Positions 8,745 through 21,795 of a DNA stretch of 64,000 bases are shown piece after piece. This DNA is from Prosopocoilus inquinatus. Lineage: Eukaryota; Arthropoda; Insecta; Coleoptera; Lucanidae. Location: contig JAYKNF010000034.1 of assembly GCA_036172665.1 (NCBI GenBank), positions 1 to 64,000 on the forward strand. The letters run 5' to 3'. Below the pieces are notes generated by a model. The model was not told the DNA's origin. It ran no database searches and worked only from the letters and a program-made list of their open reading frames with translations. The stretch's first letter is position 1. Each line of letters begins with the position of its first letter. The position numbers and the translations under genes were made by a program.

Positions 8745-11700
8745 AGACCTTTCGTTTGATAGGCGACAATCCGGGTTTACGTTCGACGCGTCCGATTTCG
8801 ATCATTGCAGCGCCATCTTCGATCGAAAAATCGAACCGACGCGATTTTCCGTCGCCGCTCGGCGAGACCTTTCGTTTGATACGCGACAACCCGGGTTTAC
8901 GTTCGACGCGTCCGATTTCGATCATTGCAGCGCCATCTTGGATCGAAAAATCGAACCGACGCGATTTTCCGTCGCCGCTCGGCGAGACCTTTCGTTTGAT
9001 ACGCGACAATCCGGGTTTACGTTCGACGCGTTCGATTTCGATCATTGCAGCGCCATCTTCGATCGAAAAATCGAACCGACGCGATTTTCCGTCGCCGCTC
9101 GGCGAGACCTTTCGTTTGATACGCGACAACCCGGGTTTACGTTCGACGCGTCCGATTTCGATCATTGCAGCGCCATCTTCGATCGAAAAATCGAACCGAC
9201 GCGATTTTCCGTCGCCGATCGGCGAGACCTTTCGTTTGATACGCGACAACCCGGGTTTACGTTCGACGCGTCCGATTTCGATCATTGCAGCGCCATCTTC
9301 GATCGAAAAATCGAACCGACGCGATTTTCCGTCGCCGCTCGGCGAGACCTTTCGTTTGATATGCGACGACCCGGGTTTACGTTCGACGCGTCCGATTTCG
9401 ATCATTGCAGCGCCATCTTCGATCGAAAAATCGAACCGACGCGATTTTCCGTCGCCGCTCGGCGAGACCTTTCGTTTGATGCGCGACAACCCGGGTTTAC
9501 GTTCGACGCGTCCAGTTTCGATCATTGCAGCGCCATCTTCGATCGAAAAATCGAACCGACGCGATTTTCCGTCGCCGCTCGGCGAGACCTTTCGTTTGAT
9601 GCGCGACAATCCGGGTTTACGTTCGACGCGTCCAGTTTCGATCATTGCAGCGCCATCTTCGATCGAAAAATCGAACCGAAGCGATTTTCCGTTGCCGCTC
9701 GGCGAGACCTTTCGTTTGATACGCGACAACCCGGGTTTACGTTCGACGCGTCCGATTTCGATCATTGCAGCGCCATCTTCGATCGAAAAATCGAACCGAC
9801 GCGATTTTCCGTCGCCGCTCGGCGAGACCTTTCGTTTGATACGCGACAATCCGGGTTTACGTTCGACGCGTTCGATTTCGATCATTGCAGCGCCATCTTC
9901 GATCGAAAAATCGAACCGACGCGATTTTCCGTCGCCGCTCGGCGAGACCTTTCGTTGATACGCGACAACCCGGGTTTACGTTCGACGCGTCCGATTTCGA
10001 TCATTGCAGCGCCATCTTCGATCGAAAAATCGAACCGACGCGATTTTCCGTCGCCGCTCGGCGAGACCTTTCGTTTGATATGCGACAACCCGGGTTTACG
10101 TTCGACGCGTCCGATTTCGATCATTGCAGCGCCATCTTCGATCGAAAAATCGAACCGACGCGATTTTCCGTCGCCGCTCGGCGAGACCTTCCGTTTGATA
10201 CGCGACAACCCGGGTTTACGTTCGACGCGTCCGATTTCGATCATTGCAGCGCCATCTTCGATCGAAAAATCGAACCGACGCGATTTTCCGTCGCCGCTCG
10301 GCGACACCTTTCGTTTGATGCGCGACAACCCGGGTTTACGTTCGACGCGTCCAGTTTCGATCATTGCAGCGCCATCTTCGATCGAAAAATCGAACCGACG
10401 CGATTTTCCGTCGCCGCTCGGCGAGACCTTTCGTTTGATACGCGACAATCCGGGTTTACGTTCGACGCGTCCGATTTCGATCATTGCAGCGCCATCTTCG
10501 ATCGAAAAATCGAACCGACGCGATTTTCCGTCGCCGCTCGGCGAGACCTTTCGTTTGATACGCGACAACCCGGGTTTACGATCGACGCGTCCGATTTCGA
10601 TCATTGCAGCGCCATCTTCGATCGAAAAATCGAACCGACGCGATTTTCCGTCGCCGCTCGGCGAGACCTTTCGTTTGATACGCGACAACCCTGGTTTACG
10701 TTCGACGCGTCCAGTTTCGATCATTGCAGCGCCATCTTCGATCGAAAAATCGAACCGAGGCGATTTTCCGTCGCCGCTCGGCGAGACCTTTCGTTTGATG
10801 CGCGACAACCCGGGTTTACGTTCGACGCGTTCAGTTTCGATCATTGCAGCGTCATATTCGATCGAAAAATCGAACCGACGCGATTTTCCGTCGCCGCTCG
10901 GCGAGACCTTTCGTTTGAAACGCGACAACCCGGGCTTACGTTCGACGCGTCCAGTTTCGAACATTGCAGCGCCATCTTCTATCGAAAAATCGAACCGACG
11001 CGATTATCCGTCGCCGCTCGGCGAGACCTTTCGTTTGATGCGCGACAACCCGGGTTTACGTTCGACGCGTCCAGTTTCGATCATTGCAGCGCCATCTTCG
11101 ATCGAAAAATCGAACCGAAGCGATTTTCCGTTGCCGCTCGGCGAGACCTTTCGTTTGATACGCGACAACCCGGGTTTACGTTCGACGCGTCCGATTTCGA
11201 TCATTGCAGCGCCATCTTCTATCGAGAAATCGAACCGACGCGATTTTCCGTCGCCGCTCGGCGAGACCTTTCGTTTGATACGCGACAACCCGGGTTTACG
11301 TTCGACGCGTCCGATTTCGATCATTGCAGCGCCATCTTCGATCGAAAAATCGAACCGACGCGATTTTCCGTCGCCGATCGGCGAGACCTTTCGTTTGATA
11401 CGCGACAACCCGGGTTTACGTTCGACGCGTCCGATTTCGATCATTGCAGCGCCATCTTCGATCGAAAAATCGAAGCGACGCGATTTTCCGTCGCCGCTCG
11501 GCGAGACCTTTCGTTTGATACGCGACAACCCGGGTTTACGTTCGACGCGTCCAGTTTCGATCATTGCAGCGCCATCTTCGATCGAAAAATCGATCCGACG
11601 CGATTTTCCGTCGCCGCTCGGCGAGACCTTTCGTTTGATGCGCGACAATCCGGGTTTACGTTCGACGCGTCCAGTTTCGATCATTGCAGCGCCATCTTCG

Positions 11701-11815
11701 ATCGAAAAATCGAACCGACGCGATTTTCCGTCGCCGCTCGGCGAGACCTTTCGTTTGATGCGCGACAACCCGGGTTTACGTTCTACGCGACCGATTTCGA
11801 TCATTGCGGCGCCAT
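8745..11815. repeat. 120-bp satellite array A3
   Basis: About 25.6 monomers in the same variant order as A2, offset 4990, including the 1-bp deletion monomer near 9955. It shares G8940 (cttggatcg) and C10305 (gcgacacc) with A4 and A5 but not A2. It lacks T13857-type and C14428-type changes. It therefore branched after A2 and before the A4/A5 split. Confidence 0.97.
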
Positions 11816-13734
11816 AGGAACCCCTTAAGTACACTTTTCCGAGTTTCTTTTCTTATATATGACAAGTGGGATCCGCTACGCTCCGCCCACTTGTGGGTAT
11901 GAACAGAGGCTTGTGTGGACAGAGGCTTTGTATAGACGGAGGTTTCGTTTGGACGGAAGAGGTGAGAGCTCTGCGCGCTGTTTGGGCCGCTAGCCTTTGG
12001 GGGCTCGCGGCACCTAGGGACTTGGAAGAATGTTGGAAAACTTTAAGAATTGATTTTTCTAATTTTCGAAATTTTGAGTATTTTTCCCCAATTTTTTCAA
12101 TTTTTCCGTTCTCCTAATTTATAAATTTTTTTTCGCCGTCTGGGTTGGCCTCGCTTGGGTTGGCGTCGGTTGGGTTCACCTTGAACAATTTTACAAAAGA
12201 AAGGGAAGGAAAGTTTAAGAAAAAGTGAGAAAAATTGTTGGAAAACTTAAGAAATCGGTTTCCTTAATTTTTAGAATTTTTTCCATTTTTTTTCGATTTT
12301 TTTCAATATTTTCTCGAAATTTACTACATTTTTCCCTAATTCTTTAAATTTTTTCGTTTTCTTTAAAATAAAATTTTTCTGTCATCTGGGTTGGCCTCGC
12401 TTGGGTTGGCGCCGTTTGAGTTGACCTTGAACAATTTAAAAAAAAGAGTTAAGGAATATGTAAGAGAAAGTGAGGAAAAATGTTTTAAAAAAGTTGTAAA
12501 ACGTCAATAATCGGCTTCCTCTATTCTTAGAATTTTTTCCTATTTTTTTCGATTTTTTCAATTTTTTCCCGAAATTTTGAATATTTTTCCCCAATTTTTT
12601 CAATTTTTCCGTTCTCCTAATTTTTAAATTTTTTTTCGCCGTCTGGGTTGGCCTCGCTTGGGTTGGCGTCGGTTGGGTTGACCTTGAACAATTTTCGAAA
12701 AAAAGTGAAGGAAAATGTAAGAAGTGATGAAATGTTTTTAATAAGTTGGGAAACTAAAGAAATCCGTTTCCCTAATTTTTAGAATTCTTGTCGATTTTTC
12801 TATATTTTTTTAAATTTCCCCTCGAAATTTTGAATATTTTTCCCCAATTTGTTCAATTTTTCCGTTCTCTTAATTTTTAATTTTTTAAAATTTTTATCGA
12901 TTTTTTTCAATTTTTTCCCTTAAATTTCCCGCTTTAATTGCCGGCCGGAGAGCGAACGAATCGACCTCCCCGCGCTCGCATTTTTTTTTTAATCACAAAC
13001 GAACATCCAAAGCCTCCTTTATTCATCTATTTACGTAATATGTACGGTCGAAATTATGTTCGAACGCGTCCGCGCGGCGAAAGAGATCGCGTCGGCGGCT
13101 TTAGATTAGGTCACGTTCGACCGGCGGCGCACGTACTCCCTCCGCCGCCGGGCCGACTGCCGGCGTAACACGACACACGCGAAAGAGTTCGCGCGTCGCT
13201 TTCAGGTTAGATCACTGTCGATAGGCAGTACGCCCCCCCTCCCTTCCGACCACCGGTGCTCCGGCCCCACGACTGGACGTACAGATATATAATATTACAT
13301 ATGTCAAGTGTCAAGGTTTCCTTACTGCGCGTGTCGCGCGATCGTTGCCAACCAACCCTCGTCGATCCCATCTTTTACGCGGCGGCAAATTCAAATGAGC
13401 TCCGTCAAAATCTCGACGCGTTCGGTCGAGCGTACACGCGACGGCACAATGCAAATCGTGAAGAATTTAACCGGCAAAACGACGCCGCCGCCGCCGCCGC
13501 GATCGTCTTATAACCTTTTTTCCGATTACCGGAGTAACATCGGAGAAATGGAATTTGGAGGTTTTCAGTTGTTTTTAACACTTACTTTTTTTCAGTGGAA
13601 ACACTTTTTCACTGTTACACACGCGTTCGTGTCACATTTTCGATATCACCCCGTATATCTCTCGCCATGTGGTAAACGTTACGTTCGTAAAGCTACTTTC
13701 TTCTACGTCGGAAAGAATTCGACGCGATCGATTT
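11816..13734. repeat. Inter-array spacer S3 (haplotype b)
   Basis: Haplotype-b spacer, 1919 bp, at S1 plus 9980. It has C11821 like S1 and S2, whereas S4 and S5 carry T at this site. Otherwise I saw no difference from S2 by eye. Confidence 0.95.
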
Positions 13735-16700
13735 AGACCTTTCGTTTGATAGGCGACAATCCGGGTTTACGTTCGACGCGTCCGATTTCGATCATTGCAG
13801 CGCCATCTTCGATCGAAAAATCGAACCGACGCGATTTTCCGTCGCCGCTCGGCGAGTCCTTTCGTTTGATACGCGACAACCCGGGTTTACGTTCGACGCG
13901 TCCGATTTCGATCATTGCAGCGCCATCTTGGATCGAAAAATCGAACCGACGCGATTTTCCGTCGCCGCTCGGCGAGACCTTTCGTTTGATACGCGACAAT
14001 CCGGGTTTACGTTCGACGCGTTCGATTTCGATCATTGCAGCGCCATCTTCGATCGAAAAATCGAACCGACGCGATTTTCCGTCGCCGCTCGGCGAGACCT
14101 TTCGTTTGATACGCGACAACCCGGGTTTACGTTCGACGCGTCCGATTTCGATCATTGCAGCGCCATCTTCGATCGAAAAATCGAACCGACGCGATTTTCC
14201 GTCGCCGATCGGCGAGACCTTTCGTTTGATACGCGACAACCCGGGTTTACGTTCGACGCGTCCGATTTCGATCATTGCAGCGCCATCTTCGATCGAAAAA
14301 TCGAACCGACGCGATTTTCCGTCGCCGCTCGGCGAGACCTTTCGTTTGATATGCGACGACCCGGGTTTACGTTCGACGCGTCCGATTTCGATCATTGCAG
14401 CGCCATCTTCGATCGAAAAATCGAACCCACGCGATTTTCCGTCGCCGCTCGGCGAGACCTTTCGTTTGATGCGCGACAACCCGGGTTTACGTTCGACGCG
14501 TCCAGTTTCGATCATTGCAGCGCCATCTTCGATCGAAAAATCGAACCGACGCGATTTTCCGTCGCCGCTCGGCGAGACCTTTCGTTTGATGCGCGACAAT
14601 CCGGGTTTACGTTCGACGCGTCCAGTTTCGATCATTGCAGCGCCATCTTCGATCGAAAAATCGAACCGAAGCGATTTTCCGTTGCCGCTCGGCGAGACCT
14701 TTCGTTTGATACGCGACAACCCGGGTTTACGTTCGACGCGTCCGATTTCGATCATTGCAGCGCCATCTTCGATCGAAAAATCGAACCGACGCGATTTTCC
14801 GTCGCCGCTCGGCGAGACCTTTCGTTTGATACGCGACAATCCGGGTTTACGTTCGACGCGTTCGATTTCGATCATTGCAGCGCCATCTTCGATCGAAAAA
14901 TCGAACCGACGCGATTTTCCGTCGCCGCTCGGCGAGACCTTTCGTTGATACGCGACAACCCGGGTTTACGTTCGACGCGTCCGATTTCGATCATTGCAGC
15001 GCCATCTTCGATCGAAAAATCGAACCGACGCGATTTTCCGTCGCCGCTCGGCGAGACCTTTCGTTTGATATGCGACAACCCGGGTTTACGTTCGACGCGT
15101 CCGATTTCGATCATTGCAGCGCCATCTTCGATCGAAAAATCGAACCGACGCGATTTTCCGTCGCCGCTCGGCGAGACCTTCCGTTTGATACGCGACAACC
15201 CGGGTTTACGTTCGACGCGTCCGATTTCGATCATTGCAGCGCCATCTTCGATCGAAAAATCGAACCGACGCGATTTTCCGTCGCCGCTCGGCGACACCTT
15301 TCGTTTGATGCGCGACAACCCGGGTTTACGTTCGACGCGTCCAGTTTCGATCATTGCAGCGCCATCTTCGATCGAAAAATCGAACCGACGCGATTTTCCG
15401 TCGCCGCTCGGCGAGACCTTTCGTTTGATACGCGACAATCCGGGTTTACGTTCGACGCGTCCGATTTCGATCATTGCAGCGCCATCTTCGATCGAAAAAT
15501 CGAACCGACGCGATTTTCCGTCGCCGCTCGGCGAGACCTTTCGTTTGATACGCGACAACCCGGGTTTACGATCGACGCGTCCGATTTCGATCATTGCAGC
15601 GCCATCTTCGATCGAAAAATCGAACCGACGCGATTTTCCGTCGCCGCTCGGCGAGACCTTTCGTTTGATACGCGACAACCCTGGTTTACGTTCGACGCGT
15701 CCAGTTTCGATCATTGCAGCGCCATCTTCGATCGAAAAATCGAACCGAGGCGATTTTCCGTCGCCGCTCGGCGAGACCTTTCGTTTGATGCGCGACAACC
15801 CGGGTTTACGTTCGACGCGTTCAGTTTCGATCATTGCAGCGTCATATTCGATCGAAAAATCGAACCGACGCGATTTTCCGTCGCCGCTCGGCGAGACCTT
15901 TCGTTTGAAACGCGACAACCCGGGCTTACGTTCGACGCGTCCAGTTTCGAACATTGCAGCGCCATCTTCTATCGAAAAATCGAACCGACGCGATTATCCG
16001 TCGCCGCTCGGCGAGACCTTTCGTTTGATGCGCGACAACCCGGGTTTACGTTCGACGCGTCCAGTTTCGATCATTGCAGCGCCATCTTCGATCGAAAAAT
16101 CGAACCGAAGCGATTTTCCGTTGCCGCTCGGCGAGACCTTTCGTTTGATACGCGACAACCCGGGTTTACGTTCGACGCGTCCGATTTCGATCATTGCAGC
16201 GCCATCTTCTATCGAGAAATCGAACCGACGCGATTTTCCGTCGCCGCTCGGCGAGACCTTTCGTTTGATACGCGACAACCCGGGTTTACGTTCGACGCGT
16301 CCGATTTCGATCATTGCAGCGCCATCTTCGATCGAAAAATCGAACCGACGCGATTTTCCGTCGCCGATCGGCGAGACCTTTCGTTTGATACGCGACAACC
16401 CGGGTTTACGTTCGACGCGTCCGATTTCGATCATTGCAGCGCCATCTTCGATCGAAAAATCGAAGCGACGCGATTTTCCGTCGCCGCTCGGCGAGACCTT
16501 TCGTTTGATACGCGACAACCCGGGTTTACGTTCGACGCGTCCAGTTTCGATCATTGCAGCGCCATCTTCGATCGAAAAATCGATCCGACGCGATTTTCCG
16601 TCGCCGCTCGGCGAGACCTTTCGTTTGATGCGCGACAATCCGGGTTTACGTTCGACGCGTCCAGTTTCGATCATTGCAGCGCCATCTTCGATCGAAAAAT

Positions 16701-16805
16701 CGAACCGACGCGATTTTCCGTCGCCGCTCGGCGAGACCTTTCGTTTGATGCGCGACAACCCGGGTTTACGTTCTACGCGACCGATTTCGATCATTGCGGC
16801 GCCAT
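13735..16805. repeat. 120-bp satellite array A4
   Basis: About 25.6 monomers. It carries the A3-A5 variants plus T13857 (gcgagtcc) and C14428 (aacccacg), both shared only with the matching monomers of A5. With S4 it forms a macro-unit that by eye is the same as A5/S5 over 4990 bp, the youngest duplication in the region. The 1-bp deletion monomer is near 14945. Confidence 0.97.
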
Positions 16806-18724
16806 AGGAATCCCTTAAGTACACTTTTCCGAGTTTCTTTTCTTATATATGACAAGTGGGATCCGCTACGCTCCGCCCACTTGTGGGTATGAACAGAGGC
16901 TTGTGTGGACAGAGGCTTTGTATAGACGGAGGTTTCGTTTGGACGGAAGAGGTGAGAGCTCTGCGCGCTGTTTGGGCCGCTAGCCTTTGGGGGCTCGCGG
17001 CACCTAGGGACTTGGAAGAATGTTGGAAAACTTTAAGAATTGATTTTTCTAATTTTCGAAATTTTGAGTATTTTTCCCCAATTTTTTCAATTTTTCCGTT
17101 CTCCTAATTTATAAATTTTTTTTCGCCGTCTGGGTTGGCCTCGCTTGGGTTGGCGTCGGTTGGGTTCACCTTGAACAATTTTACAAAAGAAAGGGAAGGA
17201 AAGTTTAAGAAAAAGTGAGAAAAATTGTTGGAAAACTTAAGAAATCGGTTTCCTTAATTTTTAGAATTTTTTCCATTTTTTTTCGATTTTTTTCAATATT
17301 TTCTCGAAATTTACTACATTTTTCCCTAATTCTTTAAATTTTTTCGTTTTCTTTAAAATAAAATTTTTCTGTCATCTGGGTTGGCCTCGCTTGGGTTGGC
17401 GCCGTTTGAGTTGACCTTGAACAATTTAAAAAAAAGAGTTAAGGAATATGTAAGAGAAAGTGAGGAAAAATGTTTTAAAAAAGTTGTAAAACGTCAATAA
17501 TCGGCTTCCTCTATTCTTAGAATTTTTTCCTATTTTTTTCGATTTTTTCAATTTTTTCCCGAAATTTTGAATATTTTTCCCCAATTTTTTCAATTTTTCC
17601 GTTCTCCTAATTTTTAAATTTTTTTTCGCCGTCTGGGTTGGCCTCGCTTGGGTTGGCGTCGGTTGGGTTGACCTTGAACAATTTTCGAAAAAAAGTGAAG
17701 GAAAATGTAAGAAGTGATGAAATGTTTTTAATAAGTTGGGAAACTAAAGAAATCCGTTTCCCTAATTTTTAGAATTCTTGTCGATTTTTCTATATTTTTT
17801 TAAATTTCCCCTCGAAATTTTGAATATTTTTCCCCAATTTGTTCAATTTTTCCGTTCTCTTAATTTTTAATTTTTTAAAATTTTTATCGATTTTTTTCAA
17901 TTTTTTCCCTTAAATTTCCCGCTTTAATTGCCGGCCGGAGAGCGAACGAATCGACCTCCCCGCGCTCGCATTTTTTTTTTAATCACAAACGAACATCCAA
18001 AGCCTCCTTTATTCATCTATTTACGTAATATGTACGGTCGAAATTATGTTCGAACGCGTCCGCGCGGCGAAAGAGATCGCGTCGGCGGCTTTAGATTAGG
18101 TCACGTTCGACCGGCGGCGCACGTACTCCCTCCGCCGCCGGGCCGACTGCCGGCGTAACACGACACACGCGAAAGAGTTCGCGCGTCGCTTTCAGGTTAG
18201 ATCACTGTCGATAGGCAGTACGCCCCCCCTCCCTTCCGACCACCGGTGCTCCGGCCCCACGACTGGACGTACAGATATATAATATTACATATGTCAAGTG
18301 TCAAGGTTTCCTTACTGCGCGTGTCGCGCGATCGTTGCCAACCAACCCTCGTCGATCCCATCTTTTACGCGGCGGCAAATTCAAATGAGCTCCGTCAAAA
18401 TCTCGACGCGTTCGGTCGAGCGTACACGCGACGGCACAATGCAAATCGTGAAGAATTTAACCGGCAAAACGACGCCGCCGCCGCCGCCGCGATCGTCTTA
18501 TAACCTTTTTTCCGATTACCGGAGTAACATCGGAGAAATGGAATTTGGAGGTTTTCAGTTGTTTTTAACACTTACTTTTTTTCAGTGGAAACACTTTTTC
18601 ACTGTTACACACGCGTTCGTGTCACATTTTCGATATCACCCCGTATATCTCTCGCCATGTGGTAAACGTTACGTTCGTAAAGCTACTTTCTTCTACGTCG
18701 GAAAGAATTCGACGCGATCGATTT
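16806..18724. repeat. Inter-array spacer S4 (haplotype b, T16811)
   Basis: Haplotype-b spacer with aatcccttaag at 16811, a derived base shared only with S5 (21801). All sub-elements sit at S1 plus 14970. Confidence 0.95.
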
Positions 18725-21700
18725 AGACCTTTCGTTTGATAGGCGACAATCCGGGTTTACGTTCGACGCGTCCGATTTCGATCATTGCAGCGCCATCTTC
18801 GATCGAAAAATCGAACCGACGCGATTTTCCGTCGCCGCTCGGCGAGTCCTTTCGTTTGATACGCGACAACCCGGGTTTACGTTCGACGCGTCCGATTTCG
18901 ATCATTGCAGCGCCATCTTGGATCGAAAAATCGAACCGACGCGATTTTCCGTCGCCGCTCGGCGAGACCTTTCGTTTGATACGCGACAATCCGGGTTTAC
19001 GTTCGACGCGTTCGATTTCGATCATTGCAGCGCCATCTTCGATCGAAAAATCGAACCGACGCGATTTTCCGTCGCCGCTCGGCGAGACCTTTCGTTTGAT
19101 ACGCGACAACCCGGGTTTACGTTCGACGCGTCCGATTTCGATCATTGCAGCGCCATCTTCGATCGAAAAATCGAACCGACGCGATTTTCCGTCGCCGATC
19201 GGCGAGACCTTTCGTTTGATACGCGACAACCCGGGTTTACGTTCGACGCGTCCGATTTCGATCATTGCAGCGCCATCTTCGATCGAAAAATCGAACCGAC
19301 GCGATTTTCCGTCGCCGCTCGGCGAGACCTTTCGTTTGATATGCGACGACCCGGGTTTACGTTCGACGCGTCCGATTTCGATCATTGCAGCGCCATCTTC
19401 GATCGAAAAATCGAACCCACGCGATTTTCCGTCGCCGCTCGGCGAGACCTTTCGTTTGATGCGCGACAACCCGGGTTTACGTTCGACGCGTCCAGTTTCG
19501 ATCATTGCAGCGCCATCTTCGATCGAAAAATCGAACCGACGCGATTTTCCGTCGCCGCTCGGCGAGACCTTTCGTTTGATGCGCGACAATCCGGGTTTAC
19601 GTTCGACGCGTCCAGTTTCGATCATTGCAGCGCCATCTTCGATCGAAAAATCGAACCGAAGCGATTTTCCGTTGCCGCTCGGCGAGACCTTTCGTTTGAT
19701 ACGCGACAACCCGGGTTTACGTTCGACGCGTCCGATTTCGATCATTGCAGCGCCATCTTCGATCGAAAAATCGAACCGACGCGATTTTCCGTCGCCGCTC
19801 GGCGAGACCTTTCGTTTGATACGCGACAATCCGGGTTTACGTTCGACGCGTTCGATTTCGATCATTGCAGCGCCATCTTCGATCGAAAAATCGAACCGAC
19901 GCGATTTTCCGTCGCCGCTCGGCGAGACCTTTCGTTGATACGCGACAACCCGGGTTTACGTTCGACGCGTCCGATTTCGATCATTGCAGCGCCATCTTCG
20001 ATCGAAAAATCGAACCGACGCGATTTTCCGTCGCCGCTCGGCGAGACCTTTCGTTTGATATGCGACAACCCGGGTTTACGTTCGACGCGTCCGATTTCGA
20101 TCATTGCAGCGCCATCTTCGATCGAAAAATCGAACCGACGCGATTTTCCGTCGCCGCTCGGCGAGACCTTCCGTTTGATACGCGACAACCCGGGTTTACG
20201 TTCGACGCGTCCGATTTCGATCATTGCAGCGCCATCTTCGATCGAAAAATCGAACCGACGCGATTTTCCGTCGCCGCTCGGCGACACCTTTCGTTTGATG
20301 CGCGACAACCCGGGTTTACGTTCGACGCGTCCAGTTTCGATCATTGCAGCGCCATCTTCGATCGAAAAATCGAACCGACGCGATTTTCCGTCGCCGCTCG
20401 GCGAGACCTTTCGTTTGATACGCGACAATCCGGGTTTACGTTCGACGCGTCCGATTTCGATCATTGCAGCGCCATCTTCGATCGAAAAATCGAACCGACG
20501 CGATTTTCCGTCGCCGCTCGGCGAGACCTTTCGTTTGATACGCGACAACCCGGGTTTACGATCGACGCGTCCGATTTCGATCATTGCAGCGCCATCTTCG
20601 ATCGAAAAATCGAACCGACGCGATTTTCCGTCGCCGCTCGGCGAGACCTTTCGTTTGATACGCGACAACCCTGGTTTACGTTCGACGCGTCCAGTTTCGA
20701 TCATTGCAGCGCCATCTTCGATCGAAAAATCGAACCGAGGCGATTTTCCGTCGCCGCTCGGCGAGACCTTTCGTTTGATGCGCGACAACCCGGGTTTACG
20801 TTCGACGCGTTCAGTTTCGATCATTGCAGCGTCATATTCGATCGAAAAATCGAACCGACGCGATTTTCCGTCGCCGCTCGGCGAGACCTTTCGTTTGAAA
20901 CGCGACAACCCGGGCTTACGTTCGACGCGTCCAGTTTCGAACATTGCAGCGCCATCTTCTATCGAAAAATCGAACCGACGCGATTATCCGTCGCCGCTCG
21001 GCGAGACCTTTCGTTTGATGCGCGACAACCCGGGTTTACGTTCGACGCGTCCAGTTTCGATCATTGCAGCGCCATCTTCGATCGAAAAATCGAACCGAAG
21101 CGATTTTCCGTTGCCGCTCGGCGAGACCTTTCGTTTGATACGCGACAACCCGGGTTTACGTTCGACGCGTCCGATTTCGATCATTGCAGCGCCATCTTCT
21201 ATCGAGAAATCGAACCGACGCGATTTTCCGTCGCCGCTCGGCGAGACCTTTCGTTTGATACGCGACAACCCGGGTTTACGTTCGACGCGTCCGATTTCGA
21301 TCATTGCAGCGCCATCTTCGATCGAAAAATCGAACCGACGCGATTTTCCGTCGCCGATCGGCGAGACCTTTCGTTTGATACGCGACAACCCGGGTTTACG
21401 TTCGACGCGTCCGATTTCGATCATTGCAGCGCCATCTTCGATCGAAAAATCGAAGCGACGCGATTTTCCGTCGCCGCTCGGCGAGACCTTTCGTTTGATA
21501 CGCGACAACCCGGGTTTACGTTCGACGCGTCCAGTTTCGATCATTGCAGCGCCATCTTCGATCGAAAAATCGATCCGACGCGATTTTCCGTCGCCGCTCG
21601 GCGAGACCTTTCGTTTGATGCGCGACAATCCGGGTTTACGTTCGACGCGTCCAGTTTCGATCATTGCAGCGCCATCTTCGATCGAAAAATCGAACCGACG

Positions 21701-21795
21701 CGATTTTCCGTCGCCGCTCGGCGAGACCTTTCGTTTGATGCGCGACAACCCGGGTTTACGTTCTACGCGACCGATTTCGATCATTGCGGCGCCAT
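18725..21795. repeat. 120-bp satellite array A5
   Basis: About 25.6 monomers. It shares every diagnostic change of A4 (T18847, C19418, G18920, C20285) at offset 4990. The 1-bp deletion monomer is near 19935. The A4/A5 pair is so similar that an assembly collapse or expansion at this point cannot be excluded from sequence alone. Confidence 0.97.

Noticed and set aside
8938..11817. A 959-codon open frame (and counterparts 13928-16807, 18918-21797, 27522-30614) as a repetitive protein gene
   Set aside because: The frame merely follows the 120-bp satellite, switches peptide repeat at the 1-bp deletion monomer, is matched by equally long frames in another phase and on the other strand, and has no promoter, intron or domain support.
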